DNA of 64,000 nucleotides. Source: Mucilaginibacter sp. Lineage in GTDB: Bacteria > Bacteroidota > Bacteroidia > Sphingobacteriales > Sphingobacteriaceae. A program made the position numbers and the translations under genes. Under the pieces are notes generated by a model that worked only from the letters and a program-made list of their open reading frames with translations, was not told where the DNA came from and searched no databases. The stretch spans positions 186,001 through 250,000 of the forward strand of contig JARLHA010000032.1 of NCBI GenBank assembly GCA_031292485.1, in the 5' to 3' direction. Below, in pieces: positions 26,698-35,700 of this stretch (the stretch's first letter is position 1; each line of letters opens with the position of its first letter).

Positions 26698-26750
26698 GTT
26701 GTTGAAAGGTTGAAAGGTTGAAAGGTTGGAATGTTGCAAAGTTGAAATGT
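26698..26750. repeat. GTTGAAAG-family repeat, left arm
   Basis: Three exact tandem copies of GTTGAAAG are followed by GTTGGAATGTTGCAAAGTTGAAATGTT. The complementary words occur at 29546-29582, before topA, so this may be one arm of an inverted repeat now split by the intervening island. Confidence 0.75.
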
Positions 26751-26755
26751 TATGC

Positions 26756-27412
26756 CTATTTTTTCCTTTTAACATTTATTTCGGATGGAAATATTTTCAT
26801 TGAATTGTATACCGCCTTATGAAGTCTTTTGTCAATTTTATCCCATTCAACTAATCCTTTCATCAACTTTACTGGCACCGAATGATCTATATCATTAAAA
26901 TACAATAGGCTGTTTCCTGCTATTTGAATATTAACATTTGGGTATTTATTTGCATAGGCATCTCCTAAAAACCGGAAAGGTATGTGTTCTAACAAATAGT
27001 ACATATCAACAAAATCCTTGAGCCTGTTTCCACTGCCGGTTATTGCATTTAGCTTCATTGCGCCTATGTCTTCCAGCGATGCCAGTCTAATACCGTCTAT
27101 TATTTGTAAAGGTTTAATTAGTGGATATTTGTGAGCAATAATATCAATCTTCACGTTGTCAATGAAGCCAAAAACTCCGTTTCCGATTGTCTTGGTATCA
27201 GTCATTTGATGATGTTGCTCCAAGTGCTGTCTGAGATTCTCAGCATTAAACTCCTTTTCCGTGAACAGATCAATGTCGATGGATATGCGATGGCCAATCA
27301 ACAATGAAAGAGCCGTTCCCCCGACCATGAAAAAATCCAGTAGTTCAACATCGGACATAAGCCGTTTGATTAAATCCAGTGTTGTGGCCTCGACTGTCTC
27401 TTTGTGTAACAT
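26756..27412 (-). CDS. AbiEii/AbiGii-type nucleotidyl transferase (putative toxin)
   Basis: A 218-residue protein with the nucleotidyltransferase motif of the DUF1814/AbiEii family: VGGTALSLLIGHRISIDIDLF (residues ~31-51, given here in part: GGTAL, HR-S-DIDLF), where the two Asp of DID bind metal. AbiEii proteins are toxins of bi-component abortive-infection or type IV toxin-antitoxin modules that modify tRNA or use GTP. Conserved downstream blocks are ASLEDIGAMKLNAITGSGNRLKDFVDMYYLL. The gene starts inside the 3' end of the upstream partner (43-base overlap), so the two are coupled. Being a toxin here is inferred from family and arrangement. Confidence 0.85.
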   Translation of the reverse strand: MLHKETVEATTLDLIKRLMSDVELLDFFMVGGTALSLLIGHRISIDIDLFTEKEFNAENLRQHLEQHHQMTDTKTIGNGVFGFIDNVKIDIIAHKYPLIKPLQIIDGIRLASLEDIGAMKLNAITGSGNRLKDFVDMYYLLEHIPFRFLGDAYANKYPNVNIQIAGNSLLYFNDIDHSVPVKLMKGLVEWDKIDKRLHKAVYNSMKIFPSEINVKRKK

Positions 27413-27681
27413 AGCATTTCCTCTTTGGAAATTGGGAAATATTTAGTAACCTCCTCTATGGCGTAATCAGGCAGATATGCTATTTCATTTTTCAGGGCAT
27501 TCAGAACTTTATCCTTGCCATAAAAACGGACGAGTTCTCGCCATTCTTTTTCATTGCCCCGCTCTACAATGCGGGCAATAATTGTTTTATACGAAACTTG
27601 CCAATCTATTTTGTTAAAATCAAAATCCCAAAACCATTTAGGAGCAAAATCAGGCTTGTTATTTGAATTATTAAGGTGCAT
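27370..27681 (-). CDS. DUF6922-type partner of the AbiEii-like protein
   Basis: A 103-residue protein from the ATG at 27681 (a TTG two codons upstream is also in frame). The pattern FAPKWFWDFDFNKIDW, then TIIARIVERGNEKEWRELVRFYG and KVLNALKN..YL, fits the small proteins that precede AbiEii nucleotidyltransferases in Bacteroidota. The Trp-rich N-terminus and helical remainder suggest a helix-turn-helix-like fold and a possible antitoxin role. The reading frame overlaps the downstream toxin gene by 43 bases. Assignment of the DUF number is from memory. Confidence 0.65.
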   Translation of the reverse strand: MHLNNSNNKPDFAPKWFWDFDFNKIDWQVSYKTIIARIVERGNEKEWRELVRFYGKDKVLNALKNEIAYLPDYAIEEVTKYFPISKEEMLCYTKRQSRPQHWI

Positions 27682-27696
27682 TTTCAAAAATACAAA

Positions 27697-27864
27697 TTAA
27701 TCTTTCAGATTACCATCAGTCCAGACGGATACATTGGCTAATTTTTGTTTATAGCCTGACGGGCTGGTTTTTCCGGCTGGCTGGATAGTAACCCCTAAAC
27801 CTTTAAGTATTTGTTTTACCAAAGCACTTTTCTTTTCAGGAATTTTGATGATTAGCGTTTCCAT
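27697..27864 (-). CDS. Short antitoxin-like protein, probably an orphan
   Basis: A 55-residue open frame (ATG at 27864, TAA at 27697). The start METLIIKIPEKKSALVKQIL followed by KGLGVTI resembles the N-terminal beta-strand and helix of small Bacteroidota antitoxins that pair with RelE-like toxins. The C-terminal part (SGYKQKLANVSVWTDGNLKD) does not match what I know. No toxin partner follows; the DUF6922 gene starts 15 bases downstream on the same strand. It may be a decayed antitoxin. Confidence 0.45.
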   Translation of the reverse strand: METLIIKIPEKKSALVKQILKGLGVTIQPAGKTSPSGYKQKLANVSVWTDGNLKD

Positions 27865-27943
27865 TAAACAAATTTAAGACTATTTGCATACAATAACTAT
27901 CAAAGGTTATCAAAAAAGCGATGACAAAAAAATATGACATTCT

Positions 27944-28909
27944 TTAGTTTTGTTGTAGGATATCATCAATGAATTTTAGATTCGCTAAATAATCAATCCT
28001 AATCTCAACCGCTTCTTTTGTAATTTTATCTCCTATTACAAGTATGTTCTCCTCACAATTAAAGGTGAGAGATTCAATATCGAAATCATTATTTTTTTCA
28101 GGATATTTTTCGTTTAAGTAATGTAAAAACCGCCTTAGTTGTAAATCAATTTGAAAATAGATATTTTGAACGATAAATATAGTTTGAGTATTTAGTTTTG
28201 AAAATGTTTGTGGGACACAACTGGTGTAGTAAGAATTATTAATTAGAAAACTCACATTTCCGCCTTTTCCCCAAATCTCTTTAACTTCATTTACAGAATA
28301 TTTGTAATCTTTCCCTATTGGCATATCCGGCATTGCAGCTATTGATAAATCGTTTAAAAGTTCGGGAAATTCATTAACTATAGTTTCTATAATCGTTTGT
28401 TGATATAAGTCTTTATGGTCACCTATTTTTAAAAAGTATATTTTGTTTTTGACTGTTAAATAATAAAGTAAAACCTCCTTATTGCGATTATCTTTATCGA
28501 GATGAAAATGTTTAATACCCAAAAATTGGTTTGCAAAATCAACATTATATCTTTTTGATGTGCCATAGTAATCAGTAAAATATTGTTTTGAAGATTTGGG
28601 GAGGAAGCCCAGTGAAGAATTATTTATTTCACCGTCACCATTTGTCAGTAATAATTTAAGCTTGTTTAAACTCTTTATTGTGTTATCCTCTAAACTCAAT
28701 TCACCATATTTTGACGAATAAACAATATTATATTTATAAGGAATAATCTTTGACATTTTAAAACGCTCTATCACAAACACGAGGTCGCCTAATGGCTGCC
28801 AAGATTTATCAATATCAGAAGCCTTCGGTAAATATTTAATCTCTTTTGCAAGCAAAATTTTCATTGCCCTTTCATGGAGTATGTAAAATATAAAATGCGA
28901 TATTTTCAA
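27944..28909 (-). CDS. Hypothetical protein in AT-rich island
   Basis: A 321-residue protein that I do not recognise. An alternative start at 28864 (MKILLAKEIKYLP) would remove 15 hydrophobic residues. It is rich in Lys, Asn, Ile and Tyr, has no signal peptide or membrane span, and no catalytic motif is evident. Base composition is clearly more AT-rich than the flanking mnmA and topA genes, which suggests recent transfer. It lies with an AbiEii module on one side and a PD-(D/E)XK nuclease remnant on the other, so a role in defence or genome conflict is possible but unproven. Confidence 0.6.
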   Translation of the reverse strand: MKISHFIFYILHERAMKILLAKEIKYLPKASDIDKSWQPLGDLVFVIERFKMSKIIPYKYNIVYSSKYGELSLEDNTIKSLNKLKLLLTNGDGEINNSSLGFLPKSSKQYFTDYYGTSKRYNVDFANQFLGIKHFHLDKDNRNKEVLLYYLTVKNKIYFLKIGDHKDLYQQTIIETIVNEFPELLNDLSIAAMPDMPIGKDYKYSVNEVKEIWGKGGNVSFLINNSYYTSCVPQTFSKLNTQTIFIVQNIYFQIDLQLRRFLHYLNEKYPEKNNDFDIESLTFNCEENILVIGDKITKEAVEIRIDYLANLKFIDDILQQN

Positions 28910-28987
28910 TGATTTAAATTTATGAATAAGTAAACATCAATAAACAAAACAAAAATCAGGATATCCCTTTTTGTTTTAATACAAATA

Positions 28988-29395
28988 TTGAAAGATAGTA
29001 CGCAGTGTATTTGCGCAGTGGAAAAGTTTTTGATTAAATTTGTAAAAACGGATGCTGAACTGGAAACCGATTTAGACAAATGGCTTTATGTGTTAAAAAA
29101 CATGAGCCGGATAGATAAAATACCGGTTTACCTTCGAAAACCCATATTTGAAAAACTATTCAGTATTGCTGAATACAGTAATTTATCAAAGGAGGAAAAA
29201 ACGATGTACGATCGCAGCTTAAAATATAAATGGGATAATAAGAACGTATTGGACTATGCTTTGAAAGAAGGCATCGAAAAAGGCAGACATGAAGAAGCGC
29301 TCAATATAGCCCGTGAACTCAAAAAAGACCGCTTAGCTACCGAGTTTATTGCTAAGACCACTAAGCTTTCTATTGAAGAAATAGAAAATTTATAA
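28988..29395 (+). pseudogene. Remnant of an Rpn/PD-(D/E)XK nuclease family transposase-like gene
   Basis: The open frame encodes only the C-terminal part of the Rpn-type 'PD-(D/E)XK nuclease transposase' family: KTDAELETDLDKWLYVLKNMS, then KPIFEKLFSIAEYSNLSKEEK, then the coiled KEGIEKGRHEEALNIARELKK and a terminal helix-turn-helix-like LATEFIAKTTKLSIEEIENL. The catalytic N-terminal nuclease half is missing and the first ~15 residues do not fit the family; initiation would need a TTG. I therefore call it a 5'-truncated remnant. Confidence 0.7.
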
Positions 29396-29545
29396 ATTCG
29401 ATTACAGCCACGACCCTATCAGATAGTTTTAGGTGTTTTTTGTCATATTTATTTGGTAATAACAAGCAGAGAATAAACAATAATTTTCATTGTTTTGAAG
29501 TATTCCTGCTCACTCAAAGCTCCCCAATATATTCCGGTTTCCCCC

Positions 29546-29582
29546 CAACATTTCAACCTTCCAACCGGCCAACTTTGCAACA
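29546..29582. repeat. GTTGAAAG-family repeat, right arm before topA
   Basis: The words ACATTTCAACCTTCCAACC and AACTTTGCAACA are the complements of words at 26698-26750 (GGTTGGAATGTTG, TTGCAAAGTTG, GTTGAAATGT). The rest of the 274-base gap 29396-29669 holds no gene I can support. Confidence 0.7.
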
Positions 29583-29669
29583 AAATTCCCTCTCCAACGC
29601 AACCTCATTTCAATTTTCTTCTTGTGTTTCGCTTTCTTTATGTTTTATTTGCAAAAAAAAATCGCTTAA

Positions 29670-32009
29670 ATGGCTAAAAATCTACTCATAGTTGAATCTC
29701 CGGCGAAAGCTAAAACCATAGAGGGATACCTTGGCAAAGACTTTACTGTTAAGTCGAGTTATGGTCATATCCGCGATCTGGTTAAGTCTGACGATGCCAT
29801 TGATATTGCCAATGATTTCAAACAAAAATACGAGGTTCCTGCCGATAAAAAGCAGATCGTCAGTGAATTAAAGAAGTTATCCAAAGAAGCTGATATGGTT
29901 TGGCTGGCATCGGACGAGGACCGCGAGGGAGAGGCCATATCATGGCACCTTTTTGATACTTTAGGGCTTAAAGACGTAACCACCAAACGGATTGTTTTCC
30001 ACGAGATCACCAAACCTGCAATTTTACGCGCTATTGAAAACCCGCGCAAAATTGACTATAACCTGGTAAATGCGCAGCAGGCCCGCCGGGTTTTAGACAG
30101 GCTGGTAGGTTTTGAGCTTTCGCCCGTTTTATGGAAAAAAGTCAAGCCCTCGCTTTCAGCAGGCCGCGTACAATCGGTAGCAGTAAGATTGATCGTTGAC
30201 AGGGAACGCGAGATCAATAAATTTAAATCGGAAGCGGCATTTAAAATCATTGCGCTTTTTGATAAAGGGAAAAGCGCATTTAAAGCTGAATTACCCGAAC
30301 GTTTTCCGAAACAGGATGATGCTGAAAAATTCCTGCAGGATTGCATCGGAGCAGGTTTTGAAATAAAATCATTAGAAACAAGGCCTGCCAAACGTTCACC
30401 GGCGGCGCCGTTTACTACCTCTACCCTGCAACAGGAAGCCAGCCGGAAATTAGGTTTTTCGGTGTCACGTACCATGCAGGTGGCACAAAAACTATACGAA
30501 TCGGGGCATATTACTTATATGCGTACAGATTCGGTTAATTTGTCCGACCATGCTTTAAATGCTGCTGAGCAGGAGATTGTATCGGCCTACGGAAATAAAT
30601 ACCATCAGCTCAGAAAATACAAAACCAAAAACGCGAGTGCACAGGAAGCGCACGAAGCCATTAGGCCAACTTATTTTAACCAGCACACCATCAGCAGCGA
30701 TTCAAGCGAGATGCGTTTGTACGACCTGATCTGGAAAAGGGCTATCGCCTCGCAAATGAGCGAAGCGCAGTTTGAAAAAACTACCGCGAAGATCAGTATC
30801 ACTACCCGCAAAGAAGAATTGGTTGCCAATGGCGAAGTGATGAAGTTTGACGGCTTCCTGAAAGTTTACCTTGAATCAAGTGACGAAGAGGAGGAAAACC
30901 TGCAGGATGGTGACAATGCCATATTGCCGCCTTTAAATAAAGGCCAGCAGCTGGAATTGCAGGAAATGACAGCGACGGAACGTTTTTCACGCCCGCCGGC
31001 AAGATACACCGAAGCCAGTTTGGTTAAAAAGCTGGAAGAATTGGGCATTGGCAGGCCATCTACCTACGCCCCTACTATCTCCACCATACAAAACCGTGGT
31101 TATGTGGTAAAAGAGGAACGTGAAGGCAGGCAGCGGACTTTCCGTGTGTTAACACTGAAAGCTGAAAAGATTGTAAAAGACGAAAAGACGGAGAATACCG
31201 GGGCTGAAAAAGGAAAGCTCTTCCCTACCGATATTGGTTCCGTAGTGAATGATTTCCTGGTTCAGCATTTTAAGGATATTGTTGATTTTCATTTTACCGC
31301 TACTGTTGAAAAACAGTTTGACGAAATAGCCCAGGGATTGACCGAATGGACCGATATGATCCGTGGCTTCTACTCCCCTTTTCACAAGGAAGTTGAAAGT
31401 ACACTGGAAACTGCTGACAAGGCAACCGGCGAACGCGACCTGGGTGTGCACCCGGTAAGCGGTAAAAAGGTTTCGGTACGCATTGGCCGCTACGGCCCGT
31501 TTGTACAGGTAGGCGAAACGAATACCGATGGCGAGAATGGTGAAAAACCGCTTTATGCAAGTTTACGCAATGGCCAGAGCATTGAAACCATATCCATGGA
31601 GGATGCCCTTGAGCTGTTTAAGCTCCCTAAAAAAGTGGGTATTTTTGAAGATAAGGACATGACAGTTGCGATAGGCAAGTTCGGTCCTTATATAAGGCAC
31701 AACAGCGCTTTCTTTTCATTGCCAAAGGGACTTGACCCACATGACGTAACCGAAGAAATGGCGATTGAACTGATCATTGAAAAACGCAAAAAAGATGCTG
31801 AAAAACTGATCAAATCTTTTGATGAAGACCCTGCGGTTAAAGTTTTAAACGGCCGCTTCGGCCCATATATTGAATTTGGCAAACTAAACGTTAAAATACC
31901 CAAAGGAAAAGAACCACAATCACTCACCTTTGAGGAATGTAAGGAACTGGCAGCAATTGCGGAAAAAGAGCCCAAAAAAGCGGGAAAGAAGTTTGTGAAG
32001 AAGAAGTAG
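29670..32009 (+). CDS. topA: DNA topoisomerase I
   Basis: A 779-residue type IA topoisomerase that relaxes negative supercoils. The Toprim domain starts at LLIVESPAKAKTIEGYLG and has the DxDxxGE metal site at 82-88 (SDEDREGEA). The active-site Tyr is Y283 in HITYMRTDSVN. The core ends near residue 590. The C-terminus lacks zinc-finger Cys4 motifs and instead carries repeated GRYGPFVQVG / GKFGPYIRH / GRFGPYIEFG units, the Cys-less topoisomerase C-terminal repeats seen in Bacteroidota, and ends in a Lys-rich tail (KKAGKKFVKKK). Essential housekeeping gene, intact. Confidence 0.96.
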   Translation: MAKNLLIVESPAKAKTIEGYLGKDFTVKSSYGHIRDLVKSDDAIDIANDFKQKYEVPADKKQIVSELKKLSKEADMVWLASDEDREGEAISWHLFDTLGLKDVTTKRIVFHEITKPAILRAIENPRKIDYNLVNAQQARRVLDRLVGFELSPVLWKKVKPSLSAGRVQSVAVRLIVDREREINKFKSEAAFKIIALFDKGKSAFKAELPERFPKQDDAEKFLQDCIGAGFEIKSLETRPAKRSPAAPFTTSTLQQEASRKLGFSVSRTMQVAQKLYESGHITYMRTDSVNLSDHALNAAEQEIVSAYGNKYHQLRKYKTKNASAQEAHEAIRPTYFNQHTISSDSSEMRLYDLIWKRAIASQMSEAQFEKTTAKISITTRKEELVANGEVMKFDGFLKVYLESSDEEEENLQDGDNAILPPLNKGQQLELQEMTATERFSRPPARYTEASLVKKLEELGIGRPSTYAPTISTIQNRGYVVKEEREGRQRTFRVLTLKAEKIVKDEKTENTGAEKGKLFPTDIGSVVNDFLVQHFKDIVDFHFTATVEKQFDEIAQGLTEWTDMIRGFYSPFHKEVESTLETADKATGERDLGVHPVSGKKVSVRIGRYGPFVQVGETNTDGENGEKPLYASLRNGQSIETISMEDALELFKLPKKVGIFEDKDMTVAIGKFGPYIRHNSAFFSLPKGLDPHDVTEEMAIELIIEKRKKDAEKLIKSFDEDPAVKVLNGRFGPYIEFGKLNVKIPKGKEPQSLTFEECKELAAIAEKEPKKAGKKFVKKK

Positions 32010-32012
32010 AAT

Positions 32013-32110
32013 TTGTTGGAATGTTGTAAGGTTTAAATGTTGCAATGTTGATGTTTTAAATGTGACAGCAATAACATTTCAACTTTACAACATTCCAACC
32101 TTTCAACAAC
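32013..32110. repeat. GTTGGAATGTTG-family inverted repeat
   Basis: Left arm 32013-32051 (TTGTTGGAATGTTGTAAGG and onward) and right arm 32071-32110 (ACATTTCAACTTTACAACATTCCAACC and following) are complementary over most of their length, with a loop of about 20 bases. It fills the whole gap between topA and the next gene. Confidence 0.8.
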
Positions 32111-32116
32111 AAAAAA

Positions 32117-32521
32117 ATGATCAAAGACCTCCCCGAAAATAAGGTAAAGGATATAGCCATTGCCGTTGCTTTGGAAAAGGAAAGCGCGGAAAGTAAAATA
32201 TGGTACGTTTACCTGATCAATCTTAAAAACGAGCCAATCGAGAATGTGCTTATCACATCACGCGGCTATGGGGAAAAGGACGGCAAGCCGGTAAAAACGT
32301 CCACGTTAAGGCACATGTTTCCGGTGGTTGATCAGCGTGCCTTTAAATTGATAGAGCCTATTGACGAACAAACTTTCGGCCTCAATAATGAATATTGGCT
32401 CAGTTATTATATAGGTAAAGATATTTATGATAAAAAATTCATATTCCTGCCTGAAAGCATCGTCGATGTTAATTTTATACGACTGCCTGTAGTGAATAAA
32501 GTTGGGGTGATGATTTTGTGA
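32117..32521 (+). CDS. Conserved hypothetical protein
   Basis: A 134-residue soluble protein without signal peptide or membrane span. It reads as an all-beta domain (KIWYVYLINLKNEPIENVLITSRGYGEKDGK, given here as landmarks KIWYVYLI and VLITSRGYG), with a conserved-looking GLNNEYWLSYYIGKDIYDKKF. I think I have seen this family downstream of topA in related genomes, but cannot name a function. It may be co-transcribed with topA, although a strong hairpin separates them. Confidence 0.6.
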   Translation: MIKDLPENKVKDIAIAVALEKESAESKIWYVYLINLKNEPIENVLITSRGYGEKDGKPVKTSTLRHMFPVVDQRAFKLIEPIDEQTFGLNNEYWLSYYIGKDIYDKKFIFLPESIVDVNFIRLPVVNKVGVMIL

Positions 32522-32701
32522 TATGTCCCTTAAAACACCTCTCCGGGGTATTTTATCGTAAAAGTATAAGGTTGAAATTTACCGTCTTCATTCGGAAGTG
32601 GTGCTCATTATGCCAATAATCATCGGTAGAAAATAATTTTTGCAAAATATTATTTTTTATCAAAAATTATTTAACTTTCGGTTCTTAATCCAGCCATTTC
32701 C

Positions 32702-35700
32702 ATGAACACTTTTCAAGGCCTCTCCAATAACCGGAGGGGATTAATTAGCCTCGGCGTAACGTTTACGCTCGCCATTCTTATTGCTTTTATTTATTTTCGC
32801 CATCACAAAAAACAGGAAATTGACCCTGCCTTTAGCAAGTACATTGAGTCGTACACCACCGGTGTAATTTCAAAAGAAAGCCCTATCCGCATCAAGCTTG
32901 CCGGGGATGTGCAAACGAGCCACGAACAAAACGGTGCGCTTAGCGATCAGGTTTTTGATTTTTCGCCATCCATAAAAGGTAAGGCCTATTGGGTGGATGC
33001 CCGAACCATTGAATTCAGGCCGGCGGAGAAGCTGGATCCGGATAAAAGTTATACCGCCGACTTTAAGCTGAGTAAGATACTGAATGTACCCGATCATTTT
33101 AATGAATTTAAATTCGGCTTTCAAACCATTAAACCCGACTATACGGTCACTTTTAATGGTTTGCAAACTGCTACCAATACTTCTACCGATAAAATGAAGT
33201 TGACTGGCTTCATCCAAACAGCAGATAATGAAGATTTTGCAGGTATTGAGAAATTGCTCAACACAAGCTACCCCTTTCCCGTACAGGTTACGTGGCAGCA
33301 TAATGGCATCACAAAAACGCACCAGTTTACCATAACACAGCTGAAGCGTGAAAAAAACAAGGTCAGCAACTTAACAGTAACCTGGGATGGCAGTGGGTTG
33401 GGGATTGATAAAAAAGGCAGCCAGGAGTTTGTGATCCCTGCCATAGGCGACTTTAAAGTACTGGATATTAAAGCTGTGCAGGACCAGGATCAATACGTTT
33501 TGATCCAGTTTTCGGATGCGATAAAGGTTGGGCAGGAACTGAACGGTTTAATTGGCCTTGAAAATGTAACCGATCCCGCCTACACTATTGAAGGAAGCAC
33601 GGTAAAAGTTTATGCCCCCATGCAGTTGGAAGGTAACTACAACGCGTTTGTAAATGAGGGGGTTGAAAATATCTCGCACCAAAAAATAAAAAAGGCCTAT
33701 TCGGCTAATGTGTTCTTTGAAAACCGCATGCCATCGGTAACCATCCCGGGAAAAGGGGTTATCCTGCCTGATTCAGGCAAGCTGATGATGCCATTCGAGG
33801 CAGTTAACCTGAACGCCGTGGATGTGAGTATCATTAAGATTTATGCTGATAACGTTCCGCAGTATTTCCAGAACAATGGATTTAACGGCGGGGATGAGTT
33901 GCGGCATGTGGGCAGGCCGGTGGTTCAAAAAACCATCAGGCTTGACGCTGATAAAAGCCTCAACCTGAACAAAAAGAACCGTTTTATGCTGGATCTGGAC
34001 CAATTGATGCGTACCGAACCGGGCGCTATCTATAGGGTGATCATCGGTTTCAGGAAAGAATACTCCCTTTTTAATTGCTCCTTAGGCAGCCCTAAAATTG
34101 CAAAAGGCGATAACAGTGATGAATATGAAAGCGACGGCGAGGGCGGTAATAGTGACAGCAATACCGCCAGGGTGAATGATGAAGACGATGATTTTTGGTC
34201 ACGTTATGATAATTACTATCCTGATGGCTTCGACTGGCAACAAAAGGATGACCCCTGTACTAATTCCTACTTTACGAAGGACCGCTGGGCAACGCGGAAT
34301 ATCATCGCCTCAAATATTGGCCTGATTGCTAAACGCGGAAGCGATAACAACATGATTGTGGCGGTTACCAATATTTTGACTGCCAAACCGATGCCCGGCG
34401 TTGATTTGGAGTTACTTGATTACCAGAAACAAGTATTGTATAAAGGAACATCAGATGCCGACGGATTTGCCAAATTCGAATTGAAGCGCAAACCTTACTT
34501 GCTGGTTGCCAAAAACGGTGCTGAACGTGGTTATTTAAAGCTGGATGACGGCAGTTCGTTGCCCCTCTCCCGTTTTAATGTAGGCGGCGACCAGGTACAA
34601 AAGGGTTTAAAGGGATTCCTTTACGGCGAGCGCGGCGTTTGGCGGCCCGGTGATTCTATATTTATGTCTTTCATTCTGGAAGATAAACTGAAGACCCTCC
34701 CGCCCGACCACCCGGTTGAATTTGAATTGTACGATCCGAATGATAAATTATACCGGCGTATCACACAAACTGCTTCTGTCGACGGCTTTTATAGTTTCCA
34801 TACAGCTACCGAAACATCGTCCCCTACCGGCAACTGGACGGCAAAGGTTAAAGTAGGCGGAGCCGAATTTGAGAAGAATGTAAAGATTGAAACCATTATG
34901 CCAAACCGTTTAAAGCTTAATCTTACTTTTGGCGGGGCAACAGAATTAACAAAAGGCGCTGATAATAAGGGTACGCTTTCGGCACAATGGCTGTTTGGCG
35001 GCACGGCACAAAACCTGAAGGCTAAAATCGATGCATTTCTCACCCCAAAAACAACCAGCTTTAAAAACTACGAGGGTTACGATTTTGATGACCCAACACT
35101 TGCCTTTACCACCCAAACCGCTACCATGTTTGATGGTCGCCTGGACGCCAATGGCAATGCACAGGTAAATCCGGACATCAACGTTGAAAAACAGGCGCCG
35201 GGGCAGCTATCGGCTAACTTCCTGATCAAGGTTTTTGAACCGGGGGGCAATTTCAGCATACAATCTATGAGTATGCCTTACAACGTTTATCCGGGCTATG
35301 TGGGTTTAAGGACACCTAAGGGCAGCGATCTTTCGGGGATGCTGTATACCGATAAGGATAACCTGATTGATATTGCCGATGTTGACACCAAAGGCAAACC
35401 ATTTGAAGGCAGCCGCACCGTTGAACTGGAGCTTTATAAGATCCAATGGCGCTGGTGGTGGGACGAAAGCGGCAATGAGCTGAGCAATTTTACCCAGGAT
35501 AAGTTCAATAAACTGATTAAAGCCGAAAATGTCCGTGTAGAAAACGGGCACGCCCAATGGAATATGCACATTAAACAGGCAGACTGGGGCCGTTACCTGC
35601 TGCGCATAAAAGATCCGCAAACCGGTCATTCTACCGGAAAGATCATTTATGTGGATTGGCCCAACTGGTCGGCGCGCTTACAGGAAACCAATCCTACCGA

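Noticed and set aside
28988..29395. Intact small gene upstream of topA
   Set aside because: The product matches only the C-terminal part of the Rpn/PD-(D/E)XK family and lacks the nuclease half, so I treat it as a remnant.
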